DNA of 47,005 nt from Sphingobacterium composti (lineage in GTDB: Bacteria; Bacteroidota; Bacteroidia; Sphingobacteriales; Sphingobacteriaceae). This document shows positions 25,206-34,336 of the stretch, piece after piece. Made by a program: the position numbers and the translations under genes. The notes under the pieces were generated by a model. That model was not told where the DNA came from. It saw only the letters and a program-made list of their open reading frames with translations, and ran no database searches. The first letter of the stretch is position 1, and the number at the start of each line of letters is the position of its first letter. The stretch is taken from NCBI RefSeq assembly GCF_009829075.1, contig NZ_WUQZ01000025.1, positions 1 to 47,005 on the forward strand. The letters are read 5' to 3'.

Positions 25206-25619
25206 TTAGTTATTTCCTCCAATGATTACCCCAGGCTTATTTACTACAGGAACCTTGGATAGGTTCTCATCCACAATACTTTCTGGAAGGAAAATATATT
25301 TTTTATCAAAAATGGTCTTATCAATATAATAACTCAACCAATATTCATTTGTCAAACCAAATACTTCTGTATCGATAACCTCTATTTGAACAGAGCTATT
25401 TGCTGGTACGTCTCCTAGAAAATGTCTTAATGTTGTTGTTTTGACTTCTCTCCCATCCTTTATGCCGTATCCCCTAGAAGAAACTAAAACATTAGTCAGG
25501 TCCGTGCTTTTCTCATTGATGAGGTAAACAGTCCAACTTTTGGATTCAGGAGTAGCATTTTCCAATACTACTGCAATCGAAATATCTTCAACTATATTTA
25601 TAGGCAAATCCTTCTTCAT
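25206..25619 (-). CDS. Conserved-looking protein of unknown function between topA and cmk
   Basis: The 137-residue soluble protein has no signal peptide or membrane segment. It has an alternating-strand pattern with IVEDISIAVVLE, SWTVYLINEKS, LTNVLVSSRGYG, LRHFLGDVPA, VQIEVIDTE, EYWLSYYID and IFLPESIV, suggesting a small beta-rich fold. Similar small Bacteroidota proteins have sometimes been labelled as phenylalanyl-tRNA synthetase-related; I see no synthetase motif, and such a label would be wrong. It is packed between topA (five bases) and cmk (one base), so it is transcribed with them. Function unknown. Confidence 0.85.
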   Translation of the reverse strand: MKKDLPINIVEDISIAVVLENATPESKSWTVYLINEKSTDLTNVLVSSRGYGIKDGREVKTTTLRHFLGDVPANSSVQIEVIDTEVFGLTNEYWLSYYIDKTIFDKKYIFLPESIVDENLSKVPVVNKPGVIIGGNN

Positions 25620-25624
25620 GCGTA

Positions 25625-28021
25625 TTACTTTTTCGTTGCAGCTTTTTTAGTTGTCGTTTTTTTCGCAGTTGCCTTCTTTGTTGTTGATTTTGAAGTAGCT
25701 TTTGTAGCCTTTCCTTTTGGAGCTTTAGGATCTTCAGCTGCCCATTTCAACACATCTTCATAAGTAATTGCACTCACATCTGTTCCTTTTGGTATTTTCA
25801 AATTTTGTTTACCATAACGAACAAAAGGCCCCCAACGCCCATTTTCAATTTGCGCATCAGGATTTTCATCAAATACTCGAATTACTTTTTCGATATCTTT
25901 TTGACGTTTTTCCTTTATAATTTCAATAGCTTGCTCTTGAGTTACATCCAATGGATCTAAACCTTTTGGCAATGAATAGAAAGATGAATTGTGACGAATA
26001 TATGGACCAAAACGACCAATTGCCACCGTCATTTCTTTCTCTTCGAATTCACCAACTTTCTTTGGAAGCTTAAATAATTCCATCGCTTCCTCGAACGTAA
26101 TAGTTTCAATCATCTGACCTTTTCGCAATGAAGCAAACACAGGCTTCTCCTCGTCATCTTGCGCCCCAATCTGAACTAATGGACCGAAACGACCAACACG
26201 AACAGTTACAGGCTTCCCTGAAACAGGATCTACACCTAGTTCACGTTCATGTGAAGCACGTTCAGCATTTTCTAACGTATCTTCTACCTCATGATGGAAA
26301 GGTCTATAGAAATTTTCCAGCATATCTGTCCACTCTTTATTTCCTTGCGCTATTTCGTCAAACTCACGTTCTACCTTAGCAGTGAAATTAAAGTCAACTA
26401 TACCTTTAAAATGTTCTACCAAAAAATCATTTACCAAAACTCCGATATCTGTTGGGAACATTTTACTACGCTCCACTCCTGTCATCTCAGTTTTGATAAC
26501 TTCAGAAACCTGACCTCCCGATAAAGTCAATACTTTATAATCTCTTGGTTTACCATCACGATCTTCTTTCACCACATAACCACGATTTTGAATCGTCGAA
26601 ATCGTTGGAGCATACGTAGAAGGACGACCAATACCTAACTCTTCTAATTTCTTTACCAACGATGCCTCTGTAAATCGAGCTGGAGGTCTTGAAAAACGTT
26701 CAGTAGCTGTCATATCATTTAAATTCAATGACTGACCAACTTCCAATGGAGGTAATAGTGCATTATCTGCATCTTCATCAGTTGTATTTTCTTGATCATC
26801 ATCAATAGATTCCATGTAAACTTTCAAGAAACCATCGAATTTCATGATTTCTCCAGTCGCAGTCAATTCTTCTTGACGTGTTGATACAGAAATTTTTGCA
26901 ACGGTCTTTTCAAATTCTGCTTCACTCATTTGAGAAGCAATAGCACGTTTCCAAATTAGTTCGTACAAGCGAACTTCCGAAGGCTCAGCAGAGATACTAT
27001 GATTCGCAAAATAAGTAGGACGAATCGCCTCGTGAGCCTCTTGAGCACCACTTGACTTCGTTTTATATTTGCGCATCTTATGGTATTTTTCACCATAAGC
27101 TTTTAGAATTTCATCTTGAGCGCCTTGAATAGCAGTATCTGATAAGTTCACGGAATCCGTACGCATATAGGTGATATGTCCAGCTTCGTACAGTCTTTGT
27201 GCTACTTGCATTGTACGAGCTACAGAAAAACCTAACTTTCTACTTGCTTCTTGTTGCAAAGTTGAAGTCGTAAAAGGCGCTGCAGGGTTACGTTTTGCTG
27301 GCTTTTTCTCTAGATTTGTTACCGAATAGGCTGCATTTTTACAATCATTTAAGAACTTCTCAGCTTCATCTTTTTTAGCAAAACGTTGCGGCAATTCCGC
27401 TTTGAAAGATTCTTTTGCTTTTCCTGTATTAAAAATTGCAACTATCTTAAACGAAGCCTCTGCATTAAATTTATTGATTTCACGCTCACGTTCAACAATC
27501 AAACGTACCGCAACAGATTGTACACGTCCGGCAGAAAGTGATGGTTTTACTTTTCGCCACAATACTGGAGAAAGCTCAAAACCTACTAATCTGTCTAACA
27601 CACGGCGCGCTTGCTGCGCATTTACTAAATTGTAATCAATCTTACGCGGTGATTCAATGGCTTTAAGAATCGCAGGTTTAGTGATTTCATGAAATACAAT
27701 ACGCTTTGTCTTGTCTTCCTTCAATCCCAATGTATCAAATAGATGCCAAGAAATAGCTTCTCCCTCACGATCCTCATCGGATGCTAACCAAACAGTTTCT
27801 GCTTCTTTAGCTAATTTCTTTAACTCACTGACTATAGCCTTCTTATCAGCAGGAACCTCATATTTTTGTTTAAACTTATTATCGGTATCAATTGCATCAT
27901 CGGTTTTCACCAAATCACGAATATGCCCATAACTTGACTTCACCAAGAAGTCACTTCCAAGATAACCCTCTATCGTTTTTGCCTTCGCAGGCGACTCTAC
28001 AATTAATAAATTTTTAGCCAT
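25625..28021 (-). CDS. topA: DNA topoisomerase I
   Basis: This 798-residue type IA topoisomerase relaxes negative supercoils. The Toprim domain begins at MAKNLLIVESPAKAKTIEGYL, with the acidic DEDREGEAISWHL. The active-site Tyr285 is in ITYMRTDS. The C-terminal part carries three topoisomerase C-terminal repeats (RVGRFGPLVQIG, AIGRFGPYIRH, RWGPFVRYG) in place of zinc fingers. The last 35 residues are a Lys/Thr/Ala tail like histone H1 (KATKATSK, KKATAKKTTTKKAATKK), typical of Bacteroidota and probably DNA-binding. It is the first gene of topA-hypothetical-cmk, 80 bases after ubiA. Confidence 0.97.
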   Translation of the reverse strand: MAKNLLIVESPAKAKTIEGYLGSDFLVKSSYGHIRDLVKTDDAIDTDNKFKQKYEVPADKKAIVSELKKLAKEAETVWLASDEDREGEAISWHLFDTLGLKEDKTKRIVFHEITKPAILKAIESPRKIDYNLVNAQQARRVLDRLVGFELSPVLWRKVKPSLSAGRVQSVAVRLIVEREREINKFNAEASFKIVAIFNTGKAKESFKAELPQRFAKKDEAEKFLNDCKNAAYSVTNLEKKPAKRNPAAPFTTSTLQQEASRKLGFSVARTMQVAQRLYEAGHITYMRTDSVNLSDTAIQGAQDEILKAYGEKYHKMRKYKTKSSGAQEAHEAIRPTYFANHSISAEPSEVRLYELIWKRAIASQMSEAEFEKTVAKISVSTRQEELTATGEIMKFDGFLKVYMESIDDDQENTTDEDADNALLPPLEVGQSLNLNDMTATERFSRPPARFTEASLVKKLEELGIGRPSTYAPTISTIQNRGYVVKEDRDGKPRDYKVLTLSGGQVSEVIKTEMTGVERSKMFPTDIGVLVNDFLVEHFKGIVDFNFTAKVEREFDEIAQGNKEWTDMLENFYRPFHHEVEDTLENAERASHERELGVDPVSGKPVTVRVGRFGPLVQIGAQDDEEKPVFASLRKGQMIETITFEEAMELFKLPKKVGEFEEKEMTVAIGRFGPYIRHNSSFYSLPKGLDPLDVTQEQAIEIIKEKRQKDIEKVIRVFDENPDAQIENGRWGPFVRYGKQNLKIPKGTDVSAITYEDVLKWAAEDPKAPKGKATKATSKSTTKKATAKKTTTKKAATKK

Positions 28022-28101
28022 TTAATATCTTAAGATTTCTGCAAATATTATTATTTCAAAATGGAATGACAATATTTTTGTCAATAAACCTAATTATTCT
28101 T

Positions 28102-28965
28102 TTAAAAAGTCCAATGTCCACTCACAATATCCAATAAATAAAATACGGCAAATACTACCGATGCTATACCATTGGTTGTCATAAATGCTCTATCAACACG
28201 GGACAAATCTGTGAGGCTAACAATACGATGTTGATAGATTAATAAGGCACCATAAAATACAATACCTATATAATATAGGAGTCCAACATCTATATAAAAC
28301 GCAGGTAAAACAATCAATATAAAAGAAAGAACATGAAGCACTTCTGATATTTTCAATGCCTTAGCACCTCCAAAATTAGCTGGAATAGAATTTAAACCAT
28401 TCTCTCTATCAAATTCTTCATCTTGCAATGCATATATGATATCAAAACCACTCACCCAAGTTAATACAGCCAAGCCATAAAGTATTGGTACAATATGAAA
28501 TTGCCCAGTAACAACCATATACGCACCTACAGGAGCTAATCCAAGACCTAGACCTAACACCAAATGACACAATGGTGATATACGCTTCATATACGAATAA
28601 AATAACACCACAAATAACGCTACTGGTGACAATGCGAGACACATTGGATTAATAAAATATGTTGCGATAATAAATACAAGACTATTAATTATTGTGAATG
28701 CAAGCGCTTGATTGGGACTGATACGTCCAGCTGGAATATCACGAACAGCTGTACGTGGATTTAATGCATCAATATCTCTATCCAAATATCTGTTGAATGC
28801 CATAGCTGCATTTCGAGCCGTAACCATACATACCAGCATTAGCGCCAACAAAGACCATTCAAATTTGAAGTCAGTCGTATTGATAGCCAAAAAGAATCCA
28901 ATAAAAGCAAAAGGTAAAGCAAATATACTATGTGCAAAAAGCACTAAAGACATGTACTTCTTCAT
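28102..28965 (-). CDS. UbiA-family prenyltransferase (menaquinone-type)
   Basis: The 287-residue membrane protein has eight to nine hydrophobic helices and both UbiA Asp-rich motifs: NRYLDRDID at 58-66 (NDxxDxxxD type) and YALQDEEFDR near 180. It transfers a polyprenyl chain to an aromatic ring acceptor at the cytoplasmic face. Bacteroidota use menaquinone; this sequence resembles the 'UbiA-like' 4-hydroxybenzoate/MqnP group more than MenA, which would suit a futalosine pathway, but the assignment to a step is uncertain. It starts two bases after engB, with which it is co-transcribed. Confidence 0.88.
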   Translation of the reverse strand: MKKYMSLVLFAHSIFALPFAFIGFFLAINTTDFKFEWSLLALMLVCMVTARNAAMAFNRYLDRDIDALNPRTAVRDIPAGRISPNQALAFTIINSLVFIIATYFINPMCLALSPVALFVVLFYSYMKRISPLCHLVLGLGLGLAPVGAYMVVTGQFHIVPILYGLAVLTWVSGFDIIYALQDEEFDRENGLNSIPANFGGAKALKISEVLHVLSFILIVLPAFYIDVGLLYYIGIVFYGALLIYQHRIVSLTDLSRVDRAFMTTNGIASVVFAVFYLLDIVSGHWTF

Positions 28966-28967
28966 CT

Positions 28968-29588
28968 TTATTCACTTTCAAGTATAGGATGTACAAATCC
29001 AGCGTTAATATCTTCTATTGTTTGTAAAATTGGTTCTAACCCAACTTTTTCTTCAGAAGATGTTAAAAATCTTTGAGGCACTTCTTCAAACCATTTTAAC
29101 AAAGCACGTTTAAATTTAGCTATATTTTGGTCAGACTTTACCGTGGACTGCTTATCACCTTTAGTGAAAATGAGCATAAACGGTAGTCCCTTTTCACCTA
29201 ACCAACAACAAAAATCCAGATCTATTTTCTGTGGTTCTAATCGAGAATCTATTAAAACGAAGATACACTGAAGATTAGGTCTATTTGTTAAATAATATCG
29301 TATAAACTTTCCCCAATCAGCTCTATTTTTCTTGGAAGTCTGCGCATACCCGTAACCAGGTAAATCCACTAAATACCAATTATTATTAATGATGAAGTGA
29401 TTTATCAATTGTGTCTTACCAGGTCTTTGTGAAGTTTTGGCCAAACCCTTTTTATTCGTCAATGCATTGATTAACGATGATTTTCCCACATTTGATCGAC
29501 CAATAAAGGCATATTCAGGCAAATTCGGCAATGGCAATTTACTTACTTCTGTATTGCTACAAACAAATTCTGCGGTTTTTACTAGCAT
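28968..29588 (-). CDS. engB: Ribosome-biogenesis GTPase EngB (YihA/YsxC)
   Basis: The 206-residue GTPase assists assembly of the large ribosomal subunit. The G motifs are G1 GRSNVGKSS at 30-38, G2 around [10 protein letters not shown]3 DLPGYG at 75-80, G4 TKGD at 142-145 and G5 near LTSSEE. Length and order match the family. It lies at the head of a minus-strand block engB-ubiA-(topA-hypothetical-cmk). The start ATG 29588 is right after a 100-base gap shared with the divergent ABC transporter. Confidence 0.97.
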   Translation of the reverse strand: MLVKTAEFVCSNTEVSKLPLPNLPEYAFIGRSNVGKSSLINALTNKKGLAKTSQRPGKTQLINHFIINNNWYLVDLPGYGYAQTSKKNRADWGKFIRYYLTNRPNLQCIFVLIDSRLEPQKIDLDFCCWLGEKGLPFMLIFTKGDKQSTVKSDQNIAKFKRALLKWFEEVPQRFLTSSEEKVGLEPILQTIEDINAGFVHPILESE

Positions 29589-29689
29589 AAGGCAAAGGTA
29601 GAATTAATTTTAGGAATTATAAATCCTCCGTTATTTAGCTTATACAACATCGCATATTTATTAGTAATTTAGTTGCATATATTTATTAT

Positions 29690-30619
29690 ATGCTCTCATT
29701 ACGTAACATTGTAAAACAGTATGCACATCATCGTGCATTAGATGATGTGTCTATTGATATCCCTGAGGGGAAAATATTTGGACTTCTAGGCCCAAATGGA
29801 GCGGGAAAGACATCTATTATTCGTATTATAAACCAAATAACAGCTCCAGATTCCGGTGAAATATATTTCAATAACGAAAGATTATCTCCAAAACATATCG
29901 AACAGATTGGTTATCTTCCGGAAGAACGTGGACTATATAAGAAAATGAAAGTTGGTGAGCAAATGATTTATTTAGCCCAACTAAAGGGCTTAAGTAAATT
30001 AGAAGCTAAAAAAAGACTTAATTATTGGTTTGAAAAACTAGATATTTCTACCTGGTGGGACAAGCGAATTGAAGATTTAAGCAAAGGGATGCAACAAAAA
30101 GTTCAATTCATCGCGACTGTATTACATGAGCCTAAATTAATTATTCTCGATGAACCATTCTCTGGATTTGATCCCTTGAATGCCCAGATTATTCAAGATG
30201 AGATATTAGAGTTGAACAAAAATGGTGCTACTATTATATATTCAACACACCGAATGGAAACTGTGGAGGAACTTTGTGATAATATTGCTTTAATCAATAA
30301 ATCGAAAAAAATATTAGACGGTTCAGTAAAACATATTAAGAGGTTATATCAAAATCAAACATATTGCATTGACCTAACAGCTACGGGATCACTTATAGAT
30401 CATCAAACACCTTTATACCAACTTGACGAACTATTTTCCAACGATGATTATGTTCAAATAAAAATTAAGATTAATCCTGAATATAAGTTGAATGATGTTT
30501 TAAACTTTTTGATACCACAAGCAGAAATCAATCAGGTTAAAGAAATTATCCCTACTATTCACGACATATTTATAGAGAAGGTTACACAAACACACCGAGA
30601 AGTTCATGAACAAAATTAA
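29690..30619 (+). CDS. ABC-2 type transporter, ATP-binding protein
   Basis: The 309-residue protein has Walker A GPNGAGKT at 34-41, the signature LSKGM at 130-134, Walker B LIILDEP at 150-156 and the H-loop STHRM. The C-terminal 80 residues form the extra domain common in NatA-like exporters. It pairs with the membrane protein that follows: the start of that gene overlaps its end by 14 bases. A sodium-export function (NatAB-like) fits the layout before nhaA, but the substrate is not proven by sequence. Confidence 0.93.
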   Translation: MLSLRNIVKQYAHHRALDDVSIDIPEGKIFGLLGPNGAGKTSIIRIINQITAPDSGEIYFNNERLSPKHIEQIGYLPEERGLYKKMKVGEQMIYLAQLKGLSKLEAKKRLNYWFEKLDISTWWDKRIEDLSKGMQQKVQFIATVLHEPKLIILDEPFSGFDPLNAQIIQDEILELNKNGATIIYSTHRMETVEELCDNIALINKSKKILDGSVKHIKRLYQNQTYCIDLTATGSLIDHQTPLYQLDELFSNDDYVQIKIKINPEYKLNDVLNFLIPQAEINQVKEIIPTIHDIFIEKVTQTHREVHEQN

Positions 30620-31952
30620 ACTCATTATACAGCGTGAATATTTAACACGGGTACGCAAAAAGTCATTCTTGCTGACTACTTTTTTAGTTCCTTTAATATT
30701 TATTGGAATGTACGTAGGTGTAATTTTTTTAACGAAAAAAAGTTTTGATGAAAGTCATTCTCATGTATATGTCGTAGATGACACAAAAGACGTGATGAAT
30801 AAATTAAATTCATCAAAAAATGTTTCATACCTTAATGAGAATCAAGACCTACAGAAGAAAATTCAAAATCTGCAAAACGAGGACGGTAAAACCAGCATAC
30901 TATATATACCTAAAGACTTTTATGAATCTGAATCTGTTGAATTTCTTTCGAATGATAAGCCTAATTTAGCCATTGAAGCTGAAATTCGAGATAGTTTAAA
31001 TCGTATTATAAAAGACAAAAAGTATGAATCTTATGGAATAACGGCTGAAATAAGGAGATCAATAAAGTCTGATGTTAAAATCAAATCAAAGGAAATTAAA
31101 GAAAATGGAGCTACAACGGAATCAAACACAGAAATAGCGATGGGTATTTCACTCGCTTTATCTATATTGGTATATATCTCCCTATTTCTCTACGGCTCAC
31201 AAGTGATGCGTGGAATTATAGAAGAAAAAAACAGTAGAATAATCGAAGTTATTATTTCGTCTGTTAAACCTTTTCAATTAATGATGGGGAAAATAGTTGG
31301 GATTGGATTAGTAGGGCTTACACAATTTGCACTTTGGATTGTCGTTTCCGTCATCCTAGCAGGAGTTGCATCTATGACATTAGTATCCAAAGAAGAGCTT
31401 GCAAACCAAATGATGAATAATCAAGCGCAACAATCTCAGCTATTAAGTAATCAAGGTATAGAAAATTCTTCTTCGACAATCAGCAATGAATCCATAGCAG
31501 AAGTAATTTCACTCCTTCAAACCGTCGACTTTCCTTTAATAATAGGATGCTTTTTTATATTCTTTTTAGGGGGATATCTAATTTATAGTGCATTATTTGC
31601 TGCCGTTGGTTCAGCAGTGGATAGCGAAACTGAAGCTTCTCAATTCACTTTACCCATTACCATGCCTTTATTGTTGACATACGCTTTGTCATTTGGTGTA
31701 CTAATCAATAATCCTCATGGTACAGTAGCGACTTGGTTGAGTTTTATTCCATTTACATCGCCTATCGCTATGCTGGTACGTATTCCATTTGGAGTTCCTA
31801 CTTGGCAGATTGTAGTTTCTGCAATTTTACTAATTCTAGGTTTTATATTTACTACATGGATCGCTGCGAGGATTTACCGAGTAGGTATTTTGATGTATGG
31901 AAAAAAAGCAAGTTATAAGGAGCTACTAAAATGGTTTAGGTACAAGAGTTAA
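30606..31952 (+). CDS. ABC-2 type transporter, permease protein (NatB-like)
   Basis: The 448-residue protein has one N-terminal membrane helix (LLTTFLVPLIFIGMYVGVIFL), a large extracytoplasmic domain (about 50-175) and then five or six helices in the C-terminal half. The pattern with MRGIIEEKNSRIIEVIISSVKPFQLMMGK is diagnostic of the ABC-2 exporter permease family. It partners the ATPase encoded just upstream with a 14-base overlap, and is followed after 26 bases by nhaA. Function is export of an unknown substrate, possibly sodium. Confidence 0.92.
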   Translation: MNKIKLIIQREYLTRVRKKSFLLTTFLVPLIFIGMYVGVIFLTKKSFDESHSHVYVVDDTKDVMNKLNSSKNVSYLNENQDLQKKIQNLQNEDGKTSILYIPKDFYESESVEFLSNDKPNLAIEAEIRDSLNRIIKDKKYESYGITAEIRRSIKSDVKIKSKEIKENGATTESNTEIAMGISLALSILVYISLFLYGSQVMRGIIEEKNSRIIEVIISSVKPFQLMMGKIVGIGLVGLTQFALWIVVSVILAGVASMTLVSKEELANQMMNNQAQQSQLLSNQGIENSSSTISNESIAEVISLLQTVDFPLIIGCFFIFFLGGYLIYSALFAAVGSAVDSETEASQFTLPITMPLLLTYALSFGVLINNPHGTVATWLSFIPFTSPIAMLVRIPFGVPTWQIVVSAILLILGFIFTTWIAARIYRVGILMYGKKASYKELLKWFRYKS

Positions 31953-31978
31953 TTAAGTTGTCATCATAATTTTTTATC

Positions 31979-33148
31979 ATGTCAAAATTAATAAATTTAC
32001 GCACTTTCAAAGCCTTTTTTGAATCGAGCACTGGAGGAGGAATAATTTTATTTGCTTGTGTTGTTCTTGCGCTAATACTAGCTAATTCTCCATTAGGAGG
32101 AGGTTTACTAACCTTTTTGTCCACAAAAATTGGCTTTGAAAATGAATCAATCCAACTAAACTATTCAATAAAACAATGGGTGGATGATGGTCTGATGGCA
32201 ATTTTCTTTCTATTGGTGGGTTTAGAAATAAAACGTGAATTAGTAGAAGGAGAACTTGCCTCTCCCAAAAAGGCTGCACTACCCATTTTTGCAGCTATAG
32301 GTGGAGCTTTACTCCCTGCCGCTATTTACGCACTCTTTAATTATAACACCGAAACGCATCATGGATGGGGAATACCAATGGCGACGGATATTGCGTTTGC
32401 ATTGGCTGTTATTTCTATGTTGGACAAACGTGTTCCGTCAAGTTTAAAAGTATTCTTAGCCGCATTAGCGATTGTCGATGATTTACTGGCTATTTTGGTA
32501 ATCGCTATTTTTTATTCTTCTGAATTGCATTATACATATTTAATGTATGCTGGAGCAATTTTCGCATTACAACTAGCGTTTAATAAATTGGGGGTAAAAA
32601 ATATTTTAGCCTATATTATACCAGGAGTTTTTATGTGGTACTTTATACACCATTCAGGAATACATGCCACTATCGCTGGTGTGTTGACGGCGATGACTTT
32701 ACCTACTACGCCAGACGACAAGGAATCTCCATTAGAGAAATTGGAGCATTTACTCGCTAAGCCTGTCAATTTTATTATTATCCCAATTTTTGCTTTTGTG
32801 AATACGGCTATAGTTTTAAGCACAGATATGATTGGTGGATTGACATCTCCAATGGGCTTAGGTATTTTTTCGGGCCTTCTTGTCGGTAAATCTGTAGGTA
32901 TATTGTTTACTTGTTTTATTTGTGTAAAATCCGGTTTATCTACTCTACCTGAAGGTGCTGGTTGGAAACATATGTTTGGAGTTGGTCTGTTGGGTGGTAT
33001 TGGCTTTACGATGTCTATTTTCGTAGCTATGCTATCTTTCTCCGATGCATTGCATGTTGAGGAATCCAAATTAGCGATTTTAGTAACTTCATTGATTGCT
33101 GGCGTATTGGGTTATGTATATCTCTCAATTTTATCTACAAAAAACTAG
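31979..33148 (+). CDS. nhaA: Na+/H+ antiporter NhaA
   Basis: The 389-residue membrane protein exchanges internal sodium for external protons. The NhaA-specific ion-binding pair Asp167-Asp168 is in AIVDDLLA (E. coli Asp163/164), Asp137 is in ATDIAFA (E. coli Asp133), and Lys-containing GIGFTMSIFVAML is near the C-terminus. Family signatures FFLLVGLEIKREL and the length agree. Its position behind a NatAB-like exporter gene pair suggests a common role in sodium and pH balance. A terminator hairpin follows at 33267. Confidence 0.97.
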   Translation: MSKLINLRTFKAFFESSTGGGIILFACVVLALILANSPLGGGLLTFLSTKIGFENESIQLNYSIKQWVDDGLMAIFFLLVGLEIKRELVEGELASPKKAALPIFAAIGGALLPAAIYALFNYNTETHHGWGIPMATDIAFALAVISMLDKRVPSSLKVFLAALAIVDDLLAILVIAIFYSSELHYTYLMYAGAIFALQLAFNKLGVKNILAYIIPGVFMWYFIHHSGIHATIAGVLTAMTLPTTPDDKESPLEKLEHLLAKPVNFIIIPIFAFVNTAIVLSTDMIGGLTSPMGLGIFSGLLVGKSVGILFTCFICVKSGLSTLPEGAGWKHMFGVGLLGGIGFTMSIFVAMLSFSDALHVEESKLAILVTSLIAGVLGYVYLSILSTKN

Positions 33149-33266
33149 TAAAATTGACACAATCTATAGCTATTCAGCTACAAGTTATTTTATACACAAA
33201 ATTGAATAGTTTCTTTAAATAAACTATTTTTAACTTTAGATATATTAATCAACCTAAAACAGCATA

Positions 33267-33299
33267 AAAGGGCATTTCATAAAAATTGAGATGCCCTTT
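33267..33299 (+). terminator. Terminator after nhaA
   Basis: The 12-bp stem AAAGGGCATTTC / GAGATGCCCTTT (one G-T pair) is followed by GCTTTT. A second small hairpin, TTTAGC-tgta-GCTAAA, follows at about 33303-33318. Together they end the exporter-nhaA unit and separate it from the lipoprotein gene at 33368. Confidence 0.82.
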
Positions 33300-33367
33300 G
33301 CTTTTAGCTGTAGCTAAAGCATTCTAGTATGCGTTATATCTAATGAACGCAATAAATACAAACAACT

Positions 33368-34063
33368 ATGAATACGTATAGAATAAAATTATTTCTCTTA
33401 ACAGCAGTTAGCACATTTATATTAAGCAGTTGCCTAAAAGATGATCTGAACTCTCCGAATGTGCCCCAAGCAGGTTTCACCATGATTAATGTATACGACG
33501 AAGCCAATTACATTATTCACAAGGCGGACAACAACTTTATTCAAACAATGAACAATCCTTTGTCATTCAAAGGAATTAACTTTGTGTATTTGTATCCAGG
33601 AAATAGAAAAATTCAAACTATAGATCCAGCAAATAAAGTTCTAATAGATAGTACCTACACAATTAAAGACAGTCTTTTATATACATCTATTGTCTATGCT
33701 AAAGCTGATAACAAAATCGGACAACGCTTAATTAGCGATACCCTATTGAATAATTTAGCTACAAATAGTGCATATCGCTTTGTTAATCTTACGCACGATA
33801 TGATTAATATAGATCTATATATTGGTGACACCAAAGTAATTGACAATAGAGGTTATGATGGTAATACATTGATCTCAAATCATTATAAATTTGTTTCTCA
33901 AACCTCAGGTACAAAGAAAATAATTGCTAAAAATAATGCGAATGAGACATTAGCTGAAAAAGATTTAAATATGACTGCTGGTATGCACTATTCTATCGTA
34001 CTGATCAAAAGTACAACCGAAAACAAATACGAACTCATCGTGCATCAACAATACAGAAATTAA
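33368..34063 (+). CDS. DUF4397-type lipoprotein
   Basis: The 231-residue protein has a lipoprotein signal (residues 1-22, LSSC lipobox) and a mature part with repeated Ig-like strand patterns: AGFTMINVYD, INFVYLYPGNRKIQ, SAYRFVNLTHDMINIDLYIGD and TAGMHYSIVLI. The paired 'VNLT..DLYIGD' layout matches the DUF4397 family of surface-exposed Bacteroidota lipoproteins. The function is unknown. It is a single gene bordered by terminators on both sides. Confidence 0.82.
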   Translation: MNTYRIKLFLLTAVSTFILSSCLKDDLNSPNVPQAGFTMINVYDEANYIIHKADNNFIQTMNNPLSFKGINFVYLYPGNRKIQTIDPANKVLIDSTYTIKDSLLYTSIVYAKADNKIGQRLISDTLLNNLATNSAYRFVNLTHDMINIDLYIGDTKVIDNRGYDGNTLISNHYKFVSQTSGTKKIIAKNNANETLAEKDLNMTAGMHYSIVLIKSTTENKYELIVHQQYRN

Positions 34064-34102
34064 TCCCAATTAATGAAGTAGACTTTAGGTTTTTATTTTT
34101 TT

Positions 34103-34138
34103 ATTGCCCCCAAAAGCTTCACGCTTTCTGGGGGCAAT
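34103..34138 (+). terminator. Terminator after the DUF4397 gene
   Basis: A strong hairpin, ATTGCCCCCAAAAGC / GCTTTCTGGGGGCAAT with one bulge, is followed by CTTGTTTG. Downstream to 34336 (about 200 bases) I see no reading frame and no clear promoter. Confidence 0.85.
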
Positions 34139-34336
34139 CTTGTTTGAAATATAAACTTATAATACCCCTAATTGATCATTAGCGAATTTCTATTTAGGAA
34201 CTTTTACAGAGAAGTGGTTCGCAACCATTTGGAGCTTTTGTCTAAGATGATCATTATATTTAACTTAACTAATTGAAGAACTATACTAAAGCATATATGT
34301 TCATCTTAACATTGACGAATTTGAATAAGTATTAAT

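Noticed and set aside
25206..25619. Phenylalanyl-tRNA synthetase alpha subunit
   Set aside because: The protein is 137 residues and has none of the class II synthetase motifs.
29690..31952. Antibiotic-export function for the ABC-2 transporter
   Set aside because: No biosynthesis or immunity genes nearby; the sequence only supports a general ABC-2 exporter.
32611..33069. 152-codon minus-strand ORF inside nhaA
   Set aside because: Antisense shadow of membrane helices; no start context or family features.
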